Below, one piece after another: positions 47,569 to 58,633 of a DNA stretch of 64,000 bases. The position numbers and the translations under genes were made by a program. Each line of letters opens with the position of its first letter. The stretch's first letter is position 1. Where the stretch lies: NCBI GenBank assembly GCA_017311185.1, contig JAESUZ010005180.1, forward strand, positions 40,999 through 104,998. Direction: 5' to 3'. The notes beneath the pieces are model-generated. The model was not told where the DNA came from, searched no databases, and saw nothing but the letters and a program-made list of their open reading frames with translations. This DNA is from Proteles cristata cristata (Eukaryota > Chordata > Mammalia > Carnivora > Hyaenidae).

Positions 47569-47737
47569 CTGCCTGGTTCCCTCAAATTCTTCCCAGTACT
47601 CCCATCATGACCCATTGGGCCATAGTCCCATAGAATCTCATGGGCCTCAATGAAGTATTGCCGGACTTTGCCTGTGAGTTGGTTCATGGGAGGAGTCATG
47701 GAGCAAGACTTGACCTGGTAGAGTGCTTGCATGCCAT
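47569..47737 (-). CDS. HEPH: HEPH exon 6 (end of domain 2, start of domain 3)
   Basis: 169 nt with acceptor cctccag| and donor GGCAG|GTAAGAG. It encodes DGMQALYQVKSCSMTPPMNQ, then LTGKVRQYFIEAHEILWDYG and PMGHDGSTGKNLREPG plus a split serine codon. It spans the domain boundary exactly as exon 12 does for domains 4 and 5. Confidence 0.96.
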
Positions 47738-47999
47738 CTGGAGGAAGAATATCATGGCTGGATCCATTCCACCCAACAGGTCTTATACCCAAATGACCCA
47801 CCTTCCTCCTTCTCCTGTTTTTTCCCCCTCCCAACTTTCACTATGCCGCTTTCTTTCCCTCCTCAATAGCCTGACTGGGAGAAAGGGAGCCATGTGTGAA
47901 TTCAAGTACCTTCACTTGCTCAACACTGGCTCATTTACTAGATCCTTATTCCTACTTCTGCAAAAGGCTTACATTGTATCAACATCAATGAGTTTGAAG

Positions 48000-48125
48000 T
48001 GAGAAATACCTGACTTCAAATCTAATCCTTATCACTTGCCATAAGACCTTGGGCCAGTCACTTCCTAGATCTGAGCTTTAACCCCTGTTTCATAAATGAG
48101 GAGAATAGGAAGGTCTACCACTGGG
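48000..48125 (+). mobile_element. MIR relic
   Basis: gaccttgggccagtcacttcctagatctgagctttaacccctgtttcataaatgagg fits the forward MIR core. Confidence 0.75.
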
Positions 48126-48281
48126 CTGGTAGGAGCATCACATTTAAAAAAAAGAGAGGTAAGAATAAAAATGGGGCTAAGTTACATGTAAACTGGACAG
48201 CTCTCAAAATAATGGAACATCTTCTATACATAGAGATGACACTTTAGACTTGGGAATGTCAAGAAAATTTGAATTCTAAAA

Positions 48282-48345
48282 AAAATGTTTATTTATTCTT
48301 GAGAGAGAGAGACCAAGTGAGTGAGGTCATGAGTGGGGGAAGGGC

Positions 48346-48376
<31 letters not shown>

Positions 48377-48500
48377 AAGCAGGCTGCAGGCCCTGAGCTG
48401 TCAGCACAGATACTGACGCAGGGCTCAAACTCACAAACCGCGAGGTCATGACCTGAACCAAAGTTGGATGCTTAGCTGACTGACCCACCAAGGTGCGCTA
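48282..48500 (-). mobile_element. tRNA-derived SINE, diverged
   Basis: Reverse SINE with (GA)n at 48347-48371 and a decayed head (gactgacccaccaaggtgcgct) at its right end. Confidence 0.9.
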
Positions 48501-48569
48501 GTAAAATTTGAACTCTAAATAGTATCTCCAAATGTGGAAGAATTTATATTGAGGTATGCATAGTGATAA

Positions 48570-48765
48570 TGTATAAATAGTGCTTTATGTTACCTTTACA
48601 TATGTTACCTCCTTCAATCCTCATATGATGATGAGGATTAAAAGTCGTGAAACAGACTTTTAATGTACCCTTCTGCACATGAAGAAAACTAAGGATCAGA
48701 GAGGTTAAGAAACTGGCCCAATATTACACAGCTAGTCAATGGTGAAACTGAGACTTATAATCCTA
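48570..48765 (-). mobile_element. MIR
   Basis: gctttatgttacctttacatatgttacctccttcaatcctc...aactaaggatcagagaggttaagaaactggcccaatattacacagctag, reversed MIR. Confidence 0.8.
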
Positions 48766-49828
48766 TCTTTTAACTGTAAATTGGAATGCTCATTTTCTTC
48801 TTTCAGAGAAGTTATATTAAGCAATTGGTAGAACCAGGATTTGAATTAAAACTTTTCTGCGTGTCCCTAAGACCCATACTTGCTTCACGATTGTGTTGGA
48901 TCCCTAATACCCATCCACATTTATACTTTTACCCAGGCATGTTTGGGACTGAGAGAAAGCCATGGATAATGAAGCCTGGGTAAATGTTCTCTGTTGTTCA
49001 CACCTACTGCCACAGACTCATTATCCTTCTAGTCTAAATCCTCGCCTACTCAAATCTACTTTCACATACTCATATTACATTCCTGAGATCCACCTAATTT
49101 ATCATATATCAAATAATCCTAGAAAGTGAGAGCTGAATATTTTACTATATATTAACTAACTAGAGTTTAAATAAAATTTTGAAAGAAAAAGAAAAAAAAA
49201 GAAAGAGCTAGCAGGGATCTTAGACACTATTTACATCAATCAACCACTCAGTCTGTAGATGTGGAAAATGAGGTCTATACATGGGAAGACAATTTTACAA
49301 AGTCATACAAGTGAGTTTTTCACAGAGGTGAGACAATAACTCAAACCTTTAATCACTCATCCTTTGTTTTTTTCTCATATATTTCTCATTTCCCATTTTC
49401 TCATATATTTCTCCTCTCCTTTGATGCTCCTCAATGCACTATGTCATTAGTTCAACAATGTTTTCTCTGACAACCAAATCTCCTACCCCTATTACTGTTC
49501 GGTCTCAACTAAAGCATCACTACTTGCTCACAGTACTTTATGATCTCCTGAAGAAGCCTTACTCTTTTGTAATCTCTCCTTCAGTCCCTGTTCAATCAGC
49601 TTCAAATTACTCAAGGTCTTAATTCCTTAGAATTCTGAGCAAAGGACAGCAAGTTTTAACAGCTGAGCCAGGGAAAGTTCTGGTTAAGTCCCAGAATTCT
49701 AGTCTAGTATTTCATTCTTTATACCTAACTGTCCCACCTGAGAGACCTATCTTATGGCTCCAGACTCCTGATGATCATTAATGCCATCTCCCTTCTATAC
49801 TTCAAGGGTCAGAGATGTTGAATCTCAC

Positions 49829-50083
49829 CTCGCAAGTGACTATTCACTTGACAGCTAATCAACCAGGTGCCAGGTTCCTGAGGCACCATCTCAGCAGTCA
49901 CAAAGGTGGCTGGAAAGATGTGAGCCACATCAGTGCGATGGCCCCGGATGGTCAGTATCTGTCCATGGAAGAAAGCTGTGTGGACATCCACTTCATTGCC
50001 CATGCCAAACAAGTGCCAGGCCACAGTTTTCTGTGCACACATGATTAGATCTGGTAAGTTCCCAAAGACAAAGCCATTGATTG
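49829..50083 (-). CDS. HEPH: HEPH exon 5 (domain 2)
   Basis: 255 nt with acceptor atttgcag| and donor GCGAG|GTGAGA. It encodes AINGFVFGNLP..IMCAQKTV, AWHLFGMGNEVDVHTAFFHG, then FPATFVTAEMVPQEPGTW and LISCQVNSHLRG. DVHTAFFHG and CQVNSH carry the histidines and cysteine of the domain-2 type-1 copper site. It is homologous to exon 11 but 42 nt longer because the domain-2 end is not split off into the next exon. Confidence 0.97.
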
Positions 50084-50159
50084 CTGCAAATGAAAATCCA
50101 AGGAAAATATCAGAGTTAGGAAAGTACAGTCTAATGGGAGAAGGTTTGTCATCTGACAG

Positions 50160-50375
50160 TAATAATAGATAACATTTAAATGAATTTTTAAAAAGCAGAC
50201 TGTGTTGCCCAGATGCTTTATTTCATTTAAAATCTCACAAACATCCCTGGAAAATAAACAGATATCGTTGATCTCAAGCAAACAATGGGAAAACCAAGGC
50301 TCAGAGAAGTAAAGTTACTTCTCTCCCAAGGCCAATGAGCTATTAAGTGATAGAAACAAGATTCCAACCCAGAAA
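50160..50375 (-). mobile_element. MIR relic
   Basis: cccagatgctttatttcatttaaaatctcacaaac...ccaaggctcagagaagtaaagttacttctctcccaagg, reversed MIR. Confidence 0.7.
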
Positions 50376-50929
50376 TCTGAAGAAGTTTTCTATGGAATGG
50401 GATTTATTTTGCAAGCTATTCTTTCCTTCCAGGACAATTCCCTTTGATAATTTCCACAGGACAATTGTCAAGTTAACTAATTACCATGGTTATCAAAAGC
50501 AATTGGTGTAACACCAAAGAGAAATTTGAACTGTCCAACCCATCCCTCCATCTTCCATCTAAGTTTCCTACCCCCCTTGGGACTTTCTGGCTTTGAGACC
50601 ATCTCTGGTACCAAAGGGAAGTAAATCCCTTTCTTAATTAAACAAAAAAAACCAATAAATTTGTTTTTATTACTAAAATCATTATCTGCCCATGACTCAG
50701 AGCTTTTGTGTCTTTAGTTTGTTTTAAATTTAATTAAAATGATCTACTCCCTTGTAGTGAACAGTTTTTCCCACAAAGCCGGTAACTTTTCCATCCTTTT
50801 TAGGACAAAGAAATGTTGACTAATCGTACCCGTGGGAAACCCTCACCCTGAGTGACTGAGCATATAGTATATGACTTTGTAATTGATAACTTAGGCTATT
50901 CTACATTAGAAGCCAAGGAATCTAATTGC

Positions 50930-51125
50930 AAAAGCACAGCCTGTGCAGTCAGACATATAAGTGTTGGAATTTTAGCTGTATACTTTATCTATCGTGTAAT
51001 CTTGGAGCCTCAGTTTCCTCATAGGTAAAACAGGGAAAAGGAACCTACTATTTTAAGTTCTTGTGAGGATTAAAAAGAACCAGATATGTGAAAGTAAATA
51101 CCAAGCGCTAGGCCCAGTAGAAACC
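50930..51125 (+). mobile_element. MIR relic
   Basis: gtgcagtcagacatataagtgttggaattttagctg...gagcctcagtttcctcataggtaaaacagg, forward MIR. Confidence 0.75.
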
Positions 51126-51173
51126 CTCCATCAGTCTTCAGTCCCATGGTGTGGCCACCCTCTCCCAGCTCAC

Positions 51174-51356
51174 CATGCATCCTATTGCTTTCCTGAAAGG
51201 CCTCATCTTCTTTGTCTACTGAAGCAGGGTCTGAGCAGTAAGTGACAATGTTCTCATCAATATGCCAGCTAAAGTTCTCATCTACCACACTGAAGAGCAG
51301 GAAGAAATAACTGTCCACATCTTTCCTCTGAGGAGGGGAATTCCCATCCAGTGTTC
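51174..51356 (-). CDS. HEPH: HEPH exon 4 (start of domain 2)
   Basis: 183 nt with acceptor ttactctag| and donor GCATG|GTGAGC. It encodes GTLDGNSPPQRKDVDSYFFL, then LFSVVDENFSWHIDENIVTY and CSDPASVDKEDEAFQESNRM ending HG. The NFS in DENFSW is a glycosylation sequon. Equivalent to exon 10 of domain 4. Confidence 0.97.
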
Positions 51357-51517
51357 CTAGAGTAAGAAAGAAAGATGCCCTTGAAAACACCCTTTCCTTA
51401 GCAACAGTAACTTGCAAAGGGTACTCATAAGAAAGAAATAGCAAAAGAGAGTGATTTAAGAGTCTGTTGGCAACAGGAAAACAGATAAGGCTTTCTGCTG
51501 ATAATTTCTTATTTTTT

Positions 51518-51718
51518 CCAATTTTTATTTATTTATTTTTAGAGAGAAAGCAAGTGACGGAGGGGCAGAGAAAGGGGAAAGAAAGGATCCCAAGAAGGCT
51601 TTGGGCTGTCAGCAAAGAGCCCAACATGGGGCTCAAACTGACAAACCATGAATGAGATCATGACCTGAGCTGAAATCAATGGTCAAATGCTTAATTGACT
51701 GAGTCGCTTAAGCACCAC
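51518..51718 (-). mobile_element. tRNA-derived SINE, old
   Basis: Reverse SINE with decayed head (gactgagtcgcttaagcacca) and T-rich left end tttttatttatttatttttag. Confidence 0.85.
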
Positions 51719-52079
51719 TTTTGCTGCTAATTTCGATTTCCAAATTTCTATTTCCCCAGTTAAACCCAATTCAGCTGAGCCTAGAGCTTGATGGTTGGGC
51801 ATATAAATCTAAAATAATTCCCTCCCACCATCCTTGCCTATGCATTCAACCCGGGCCTTACTCTGACCATACCCCTGCAATACCCAGGTCTTCTGGGCCT
51901 GACAATACTTAAACATACCATATTTCCAACCAAGTCTCCAGTTCTCTCCAAATCCTAATGGTTTTACTTTCGATACTAATCACACTTAAACTCTTATCGC
52001 GCACCTTACTTTTATATGATTTTACTCCCATCATTACTAAGTTAAGGTTTTAAAAGGAAGTAAGAAAAAAAAAGAAACA

Positions 52080-52278
52080 TTTTTATTTTTTAATATTTTT
52101 TTGAGAGAGAGAGAGAGTGGGGGAGGGGCAGAGAGAGAAGGAGACATAGAATCTGAAGCAGGCTCCAGGCTCTGAGCTGTCAGCACAGAGCCTGATATAG
52201 TGCTTGAACTCACAAACCACAAGATCATAATTTGAGCCAAAGTTGGACGCTTAACCAACTGAATCACCCAAATGCACC
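52080..52278 (-). mobile_element. tRNA-derived SINE
   Basis: Reverse SINE: gagagagagagagagtgggggaggggcagag, then ...ttggacgcttaaccaactgaatcacccaaatgcacc. Confidence 0.92.
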
Positions 52279-52458
52279 TGAAGTTTTTTTTAAGGTAAGA
52301 AATTGAAAAAATAATAGTGGAAAAAAAGTTTAGCATGGTTTATTCCTGATAATAAATAAGAGTGCTGAAATAACATCCCTTCAGGTTGTTGATCCAACAC
52401 ACATTACTGCTTCCTATAGATATCCCACACCACATCTGCTGGCCCATGGGGTCTTTAC

Positions 52459-52671
52459 CTCTTTTACAAGTGATAAGGGGTCCAATGAGTCCAGTAGCAA
52501 TGTCTCGTGGAGCATCTACATGAGAATGGTAGATCCAGGTGAGGCATGCTGGGTCAGCATCAGTGGGTGCGTGGCCTTCTGGAATGGTCCAGTTGTAAAT
52601 GTGGCTGCCTCCCGGGGGAACAAAATCATCAGCTTTTAGCTGACCAGAGGAGCCATCTGGGTATAGGGAGC
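52459..52671 (-). CDS. HEPH: HEPH exon 3 (end of domain 1)
   Basis: 213 nt with acceptor tttctag| and donor AAAGAG|GTAAAG. It encodes SLYPDGSSGQLKADDFVPPG, GSHIYNWTIPEGHAPTDADP, then ACLTWIYHSHVDAPRDIATG and LIGPLITCKRG. The two histidines of YHSHVDAPRD belong to the trinuclear copper cluster formed with domain 6. NWT is a glycosylation sequon. Confidence 0.97.
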
Positions 52672-53115
52672 CTAGAAAATGAAATTGCACATGCCCAGTC
52701 TCAGGGTGAGTAGGAAGGAGCCTAACAGATATAGAAGCAAAGAGAGGGCTGATGTATGAGACAGCGGTCCTCACAATCTGAGGAGGGAACACTTTCAAGT
52801 AATAACCAGCCAAAGAACCACAAAACTTTTATCAACCTTCCAGAACCTGGAGAGGTGCTAGACATTGGAGAAGGGTCTGTGGTCATGGAAAATGCTGCAC
52901 AGACTGATCTAATAGTATCCTAGCTCAAAGCTAATGGCATAGAAGCGAGAAAGAACACAGAATCCCCGCCCCCCCACCCCCTCTTCAGGCACTCTTTAGA
53001 AAATAGGAAGCAGATAATTACAGAATTTCAATCTAAGCTAACTGAAATTCCTAAAAGTATCAAAAATAGAACAACCCTATGATTCAGTAATCACACTACT
53101 GGGAAGCTACTCCGA

Positions 53116-53372
53116 AGAAGAAGAAGAAGGAGGAGGAGGAGGAGGAGGAGGAGGAGGAGGAGAAGAAGAAGAAGAAGAAGAAGAAGAAGAAGAAGAAGAA
53201 GAAGAAGAAGAAGAAGAAGAAGAAGAAGAGGAGGGAGGAGGAGGAGGAGGAGGAGGAGGAGGAGGAGGAGGAGGAAGAAGGACGAGGAGGAGGACGAGGA
53301 GGGAGGAGGAGGACGACGAGGAGGAGGAGGGGGAGGGGGAGGAGGAGGGGAGGGGGAAGAGGGGGAGGGGGA
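53116..53372 (+). repeat. Long purine trinucleotide tract (GAA)n/(GGA)n/(GAC)
   Basis: About 257 bp, purine-only except for five C bases. It has a GGA block, then about 23 uninterrupted GAA units (53160-53228), then GGA with scattered GAC, then G-rich purines. Long serine- or glutamate-type frames across it are repeat translations, not genes. Confidence 0.97.
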
Positions 53373-53394
53373 GAAAAACCACTCAATAACTCTT

Positions 53395-55405
53395 TATCTC
53401 TCCTATTCTGAATGACAGCCTTGCTGTATAAAGAATTTTTTACTGCATTTTTTTTCCCCATTCAGCACGTTGTATATTTCCTGCCACTCCATTTTGGCTT
53501 GCCAAGTTTCAGTGGACAGGTCTAATGCTAACCATATATGTGTCTACCCTTGTAGGTTAAGAACCTTTTGTCCCCAGCTGCTCTAAGAATCTTTTCTCAG
53601 CTTTGTATTTTGCAAATTTCACTACAGTATGTCATGATATTGACCTGTTTTTGCTGATTTTGAGGGAAGTTCTTTGTGTCTCTTGGACTTGAATGTCTTT
53701 TTCCATCCCCAGATTAGAGAGGTTCTCAGCTATAATTTGTTTGAATAAACCTTCTGACCCTTCTTCCCATTCATCTTTCTCTGGGACTCTTATGATACAG
53801 ATGTTGTTTCATTTTATGTAGTCACTAGTTCCCTCAGTCTCCCCTCATGATCTAATAGTTTTATTTCCCTCTTCTTTTCAGCTTCATTATTTTCCAAAAT
53901 TTTATCCTCTGTATCACCTATTTTCTCCTCTGCTTCTTCTGTCCTCATTGTGACTATATCCAGTCAGTTTTGCATCTCAGTTATGGCATTTTTTTTCAGC
54001 CTCACTAGCTTTTAGGTCTTTGATCTCTGCAGTAATGGTTTCTCTGGTGTCTTTCTATGCTTTTTTTTTTTAATGTTTTTTTTTTATTTATTTCTAGCAG
54101 AGAGAGAGAGAGACAGCGTGAGCAGGGGAGGGTCAGAGAGAGAGGGAGTCGCAGACTGCAACAGGCTCCAGGCTCTGAGCTGGCAGTCAGCACAGAGCCC
54201 GACGCGGGGCTCGAACCCACGAACCGCGAGATCATGACCTAAGTGAAAGTCGGACGCTTAACCGACTAAGCCACCCAGGCGCCCCTCTTCTATGCTTTTT
54301 CAAGCCCAAATAGTAATCTCATGAAATTTGTTCTAAACTCTTGTTCAGATGTATTGCTTATATCGGTTTTGAGCACCTCCCTGGCTCTGATTTCTTCTTG
54401 ACCTTTCTTTTGGGGAGAATTCCTCTGTCTTGTCATTTTGACTAACTTTCTGTCTTTTGCATGTTTTAAAAGCTTGTTATGTTTCCTGAACCTGTACTTA
54501 AAAAAGGATCATACACTGTCCAGGGCATGGCACTTTAGGAAGTATTTCTGGTATATGCTGTGTGCACTCAGCTGTTGTGTTTTGCCTAGTCTTTCCCAGT
54601 GGGCAATCCTCTGCAGAGCTTCTCCTTGCTTGCAGTAGGAAGTGTTTGGGCCTTTAACTAGGTGTGCTTTGATTTGTCTGTTAAAATAAGCCTGGAAGGA
54701 AAATGCATGATCCCCCCCCCCAAAATAAAGCAAGAAATGTGAAGGGAATTAAAAAAAAAAAACTATACAGCTGATTCCAGAGAAAAATAAAGGGGGAAAA
54801 AGTAATCATAAAAAGAAAAGAAAAAGAGAAGCCTGATCAAAACCAAAACAAAAACAGAACAGAACAGAAAAGGAAATGAAACAAACAAACAAGAAACTAG
54901 GAACCTGATTCCAAAAGAAAAAAAGAAGAAAGAAAGAAAAAAAAAAACAGAAACAAAAATAAGTCTAACTATTTCCACCAGAGCTGCAGGTGTCATTTTG
55001 AAGTACTCAATTTTCAGTACATTTGGTGCATGTGGGGTACTGCCTATTCAGGTCTTCTAGAAGAGAGGCATGTTGGGCTAGCTCAAAGTTAGTCTTGTTC
55101 CAGTAAATACGCAGTTGCCAGCACCAGCGGGGTGCTGGTGTAAGTATGTCCCGCCTCCATTGGGGGCTGCTGTGCTTCTCTGAAGTCCCATCGTGTTGGG
55201 GTGGGGGGTTGGCACCAACCCAATCACTTGTCCCCAGACAGAGGATCTCACATCACTCACTGTTCAGGCAAGGTCACAGAATAGCAAGGTCAGTCAGCTC
55301 ACGCTGTGCCACAGCTCTCCTGTGTTTTTTTTCTTTGGCGCATGGCTGGGATTCAAAACTCGAAGCCTTAAAGGATCCAGCACCATGCAGACCAACCCCT
55401 TTCCT
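53395..55405 (-). mobile_element. Old L1 5' part (ORF1 and 5'UTR), minus strand
   Basis: The reverse complement carries the inter-ORF spacer and ORF1 end (near 53400-53520), ORF1 start (near 53780-53990) and decayed 5'UTR. It parallels 833-1261 plus 10537-12578 and shows that region without the young insertion. A SINE interrupts it at 54062. Confidence 0.75.
54062..54286 (-). mobile_element. tRNA-derived SINE, young
   Basis: Reverse SINE with nearly intact head (ccgactaagccacccaggcgcccc) and B box (ggggctcgaaccc). Flanked by ctttctatgctttttt and cttctatgcttttt. Confidence 0.96.
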
Positions 55406-55542
55406 CTAGAGTAGATCAAAAACACTAATTCAAAGGGATACATGCACCCCTATATTTATAGTAGCATTATTTACAATAGTCAAGACATGAAAGCAGCCCT
55501 AGTGTCCATCCATTAATGCATGGATAAAGAAGATATGGTAAA

Positions 55543-55598
55543 TAGATGATTGATAGATAGATAGATAGATGATAGATAGATAGATAGATAGATAGATG
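55543..55598 (+). repeat. (GATA)n microsatellite
   Basis: agatgattgatagatagatagatagatgatagatagatagatagatagatag, with two interruptions, inside an L1 3' part. Confidence 0.95.
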
Positions 55599-56239
55599 CA
55601 TGCAATGGCGTATTCAGCCATAAAAAAAGAATGAAATCTTGCCATTTGCAATGACATGGATAAAGCTGTAGAGTATTATGCAAAGCAAAATCAGTCAGTC
55701 AGAGAAAGACAAATAAATACCATATGATTTCACTCATATGTGGAATTTAAGAAACAAGACAAGCAAAAGAAAAAAATAGGGAGGAGAACAAACCAAGAAA
55801 CAGACTCACAACTATAAAGAACAAATTGATGGTTATCAGAGGGGAGGTGGGTGGGTGGATGGCTTAAATAAGTGATAGGGATTAAGGAGGGCATTTGTGA
55901 TGAGTACATGGTGATGTATGAAGTGTTGAATCACTGTATTGTACATCTGAAACTAATATAACACTGAATTTTAACTATATTAGAATTACTTTCTTTAAAT
56001 GAAGCCAACTTAATGATCAGTTGGTCCAGTTACCCATTTTATGGAGGAGAAAACTCTGGGAAAATAACTTGCCCAAAGTGATACAGGGAGTTAGTGACTC
56101 AGCCAAAACTTGATTCCCTTCTACTCCCCACGCTCACTGTTTTGTCATTATCATAGGCCATTGGATGGGGGATACAGATTAGTATACTGAACTTCCTCTT
56201 AAGAAGAAAACCAGACCTTTCAGAAGACTGTGACACTGA

Positions 56240-56375
56240 GCTGGGATGAGCACTGGGTGTTATATGTAAGTGATGAATTACTGGGTTCTACTTCTGAAAC
56301 CAATATTACACTCTATGTTAACTAACTTGAATTTAAATAAATAAATTTAAATTTAAAAAATAAATAAATAAACCC
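56240..56375 (+). mobile_element. L1 3' terminus fragment
   Basis: gggatgagcactgggtgttatatgtaagtgatgaattactggg...atgttaactaacttgaatttaaataaataaa, the carnivore L1 3'UTR end. Only about 135 bp. Confidence 0.85.
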
Positions 56376-56597
56376 ATGGTCACAGTACCTGATAGTCACT
56401 GAGCTTTTCAAGGGCTTATGGAATTATTTAAGATTCAGAAGAATGTTGTTGTTCCAAATGTTATAGTAAAATAATGAAATTAAAATTATAAATGTTATAT
56501 GTTTACAAAATATGTTAACTAGTCAAGTAAAACTCAACTCAACATATATGTAAATTAAACATATGTAAACTATATTAAATGTGGTATGAGGATGCAG

Positions 56598-56608
56598 GAA
56601 GAAAGAAA

Positions 56609-56665
<57 letters not shown>

Positions 56666-56676
56666 GAAAGAAAGAA
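56598..56676 (+). repeat. (GAAA)n microsatellite
   Basis: About 17 gaaa units with small interruptions at both ends. Confidence 0.96.
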
Positions 56677-56729
56677 TAACACTCTCTTGAATTTGCAGCA
56701 CACTCTCTCTTAGCAAAGCACAGTCAAAT

Positions 56730-56945
56730 ATTTTTTTTAATTTATTTTAATGTTTATTTATTTTTGAGAGAGAGAGAGCACAAGCAAGGAAGAGGCACAG
56801 AGAGAGGGAGACACAGAATCTGAAGCAGGCTCTAGGCTCTGAACTGTCAACACAGAGTCCAACATGGGGCTAGAACCCACAGACTGTGAGATCATGACCT
56901 GAGTCGAAGTCAAAGGCTTAACTGACTGAGGCACCCAGGTACCCC
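56730..56945 (-). mobile_element. tRNA-derived SINE
   Basis: Reverse SINE: left tail tttttttttaatttattttaatgtttatttatttttgag, right head gactgaggcacccaggtacccc. Confidence 0.93.
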
Positions 56946-56964
56946 TTAAATATTTTATGTGTAT

Positions 56965-57090
56965 AATGGAGGGCCCTTGTTTTGATGAGCACTGGGTATT
57001 ATGTGTAAGTGATGAATCACTAGATTCTACTCCTGAAATTAATATTATATCATATGTTAACTAACTAGAATTATAAAATTTTGAAAAAAT
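56965..57090 (+). mobile_element. L1 3' terminus fragment
   Basis: tgatgagcactgggtattatgtgtaagtgatgaatcactag...atgttaactaactagaattataaaattttg, a second isolated L1 3' end within 1 kb of that at 56240. The two may be one L1 end split by the intervening insertions. Confidence 0.75.
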
Positions 57091-57269
57091 GTTATTCAAG
57101 TAATTCTTTATGATAAAAAGCAGATTGAATGCCATGTACCTACCCTGCCATCTCAGATCAATAAGGAGATTAAAGATTATTTTCATTCCCAGCTCTTCTC
57201 TCTCAAATGGCAGTAAAAGCAATGCAGTATTTGTTGTGGATAGGAGAAAGAAAGGGTGGTCTTATTTAC

Positions 57270-57514
57270 CTTCTGAGTCCTTCTCATAGAAAACACCATG
57301 GGGGTGGATGGTGTAAGGACGAGTGGCAAAATTCTTCAGGTGGATAAGGATGACATCTCCCACCTCAGCCTGCAACACTGGACCCAAGAAGCCAAGCCAA
57401 GTAGGCTGAGCTATTTCATCCATGTAAGAGCCATCTCTGTATTCCCTGTAGATGGTCTTCTTGTAGCTGCTCCCTATCCGGTTCTTGTCAGATTTTAAGA
57501 AGCTGGAAGCTACT
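57270..57514 (-). CDS. HEPH: HEPH exon 2 (domain 1)
   Basis: 245 nt with acceptor ttcccag| and donor AGAAG|GTAAAT. It encodes VASSFLKSDKNRIGSSYKKT, IYREYRDGSYMDEIAQPTW, then LGFLGPVLQAEVGDVILIHL, KNFATRPYTIHPHGVFYEKD and SEG. HPHG carries two histidines of the trinuclear copper cluster. In domains 3 and 5 the same stretch is split into two exons (7+8 and 13+14). Confidence 0.97.
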
Positions 57515-57884
57515 CTGGGAAGAAAGAAAAGAACGACGTACGATTTTGCCACAGTCTTTAAACATCTGGAGAGCTCTTTTCCAGAGGAAGCTGACCAAAA
57601 AAGGTCTATTTTTGTTCAAGAGAAAAATGTGATTGTACTTATCAAAACACAGAAACTTTAGGTTAGAATCTAACTGTTAGACAATGGGAACCATCAAATT
57701 AAACTATATAAAATTGCTGATATTTGATCACTTTTAAACTACAAAAAAGCAATTTCACACAGTTCAACCTAATATATACCAATGAAGAGAAAATCAACTA
57801 TGGGCTGACTCTTTTTAAGTGATCAACTCCCAATCCATCTGGCCTGACCTTGAGTCATCTTACTATATACGACAGGTCTTCTAG

Positions 57885-58335
57885 CATAATTGTTAAGATC
57901 ACAAGGTTTGGAAGAAGATTATTCCCATATTACCCATATTGTCACTTCTAAATTTGTGGAACTTTGAGAAAGTTACTTAGCTTGTTTGTTTAAGTTTGAG
58001 AGAGAGATAGCAAGTGGGAGGCGGTAAGAAAGAGAGGGAGACAGAATCCTAAGCAGACTCTGCTATCAGCACAGAGTCCGGTGCAAGACTCAAACTCATG
58101 AACCATGAGATCATGACCTGAGACAAAGTAAAGAGTTGTGAGCTTATATGACTGAGCCACCCAGGTGCCCCAAGTTAGTTAACCTCTTTATGAACATTTT
58201 TCCCATTGTAAAATGGACATAATCATGGCACCCAACTTGGATAGTCAATACTGGTGACTAAAAAATTTAAAATATATGAAGAGCTTAGGACAGTGCCTGG
58301 AAAATAGTAACAGCTTAATAAATGTTAACTATTCT
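57885..58335 (+). mobile_element. MIR split by a SINE
   Basis: Forward MIR: attgttaagatcacaaggtttggaag...gaaagttacttagcttg, then SINE, then gttaacctctttatgaac...ttcccattgtaaaatggacataatcatgg...aggacagtgcctggaaaatagtaacagcttaataaatgttaac. Confidence 0.85.
57985..58173 (-). mobile_element. tRNA-derived SINE nested in MIR
   Basis: Reverse SINE with head actgagccacccaggtgcccc at the right. Short tail at the left (tttgtttaagtttgagagag). Confidence 0.9.
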
Positions 58336-58633
58336 TTCAATGTACTTGGGATGGAAGATAATAAAATTATCCTCCAAATATACCTTTAATAAAAAGACTG
58401 TTACTCCAAAACTAGATGGACAGAAAGGTGGTTTGTAAAAAAAAAAAATGGTAGATGTTATTCTTACTTTAATTCTTCTTAGAGAGTTCTAATATGTTAC
58501 AATTAACTTTGGAAAACTCTGAGTCTTTGGGGGGAGAAAAAGTGACTCAAGATCACAAAGGAGTCTTTTTTCCCCCCAACAGATATTTATGGAGCACCTT
58601 CAAGGCTCTAAGATTAAGAAAAGTTAATCTCAG

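Larger units (their letters stand above)
47738..49828 (-). other. HEPH: HEPH intron 5
   Basis: 2.1 kb with two MIRs and a SINE; otherwise unique. Near 49115-49200 a short A-rich L1-tail-like relic occurs (tatattaactaactagagtttaaataaaattttg). Confidence 0.65.
50084..51173 (-). other. HEPH: HEPH intron 4
   Basis: 1.1 kb with two MIR relics and unique sequence. No young repeats. Confidence 0.7.
51357..52458 (-). other. HEPH: HEPH intron 3
   Basis: 1.1 kb. Two SINEs in the same orientation occupy over a third of it. Confidence 0.7.
53035..55995 (+). mobile_element. Old L1 3' part, split by a purine tract and an inverted L1
   Basis: Plus-strand ORF2 end at 53035-53115 (agaacaaccctatgattcagtaatcacactactggg) resumes at about 55415 (aaaacactaattcaaagggatacatgcacccc) in the expected L1 order and ends in the 3'UTR at about 55995. 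The break contains the repeat at 53116-53372 and the minus-strand L1 at 53395-55405. Confidence 0.75.
52672..57269 (-). other. HEPH: HEPH intron 2
   Basis: 4.6 kb, mostly L1 pieces, one purine tract, two SINEs and two tetranucleotide arrays. 52680-53030 and 55996-56235 are unique or MIR-like; a reversed MIR core lies near 56030-56100. Confidence 0.7.

Noticed and set aside
53096..53461. Long minus-strand S/P/F-rich frames
   Set aside because: Pure translation of the purine trinucleotide tract; no unique sequence.
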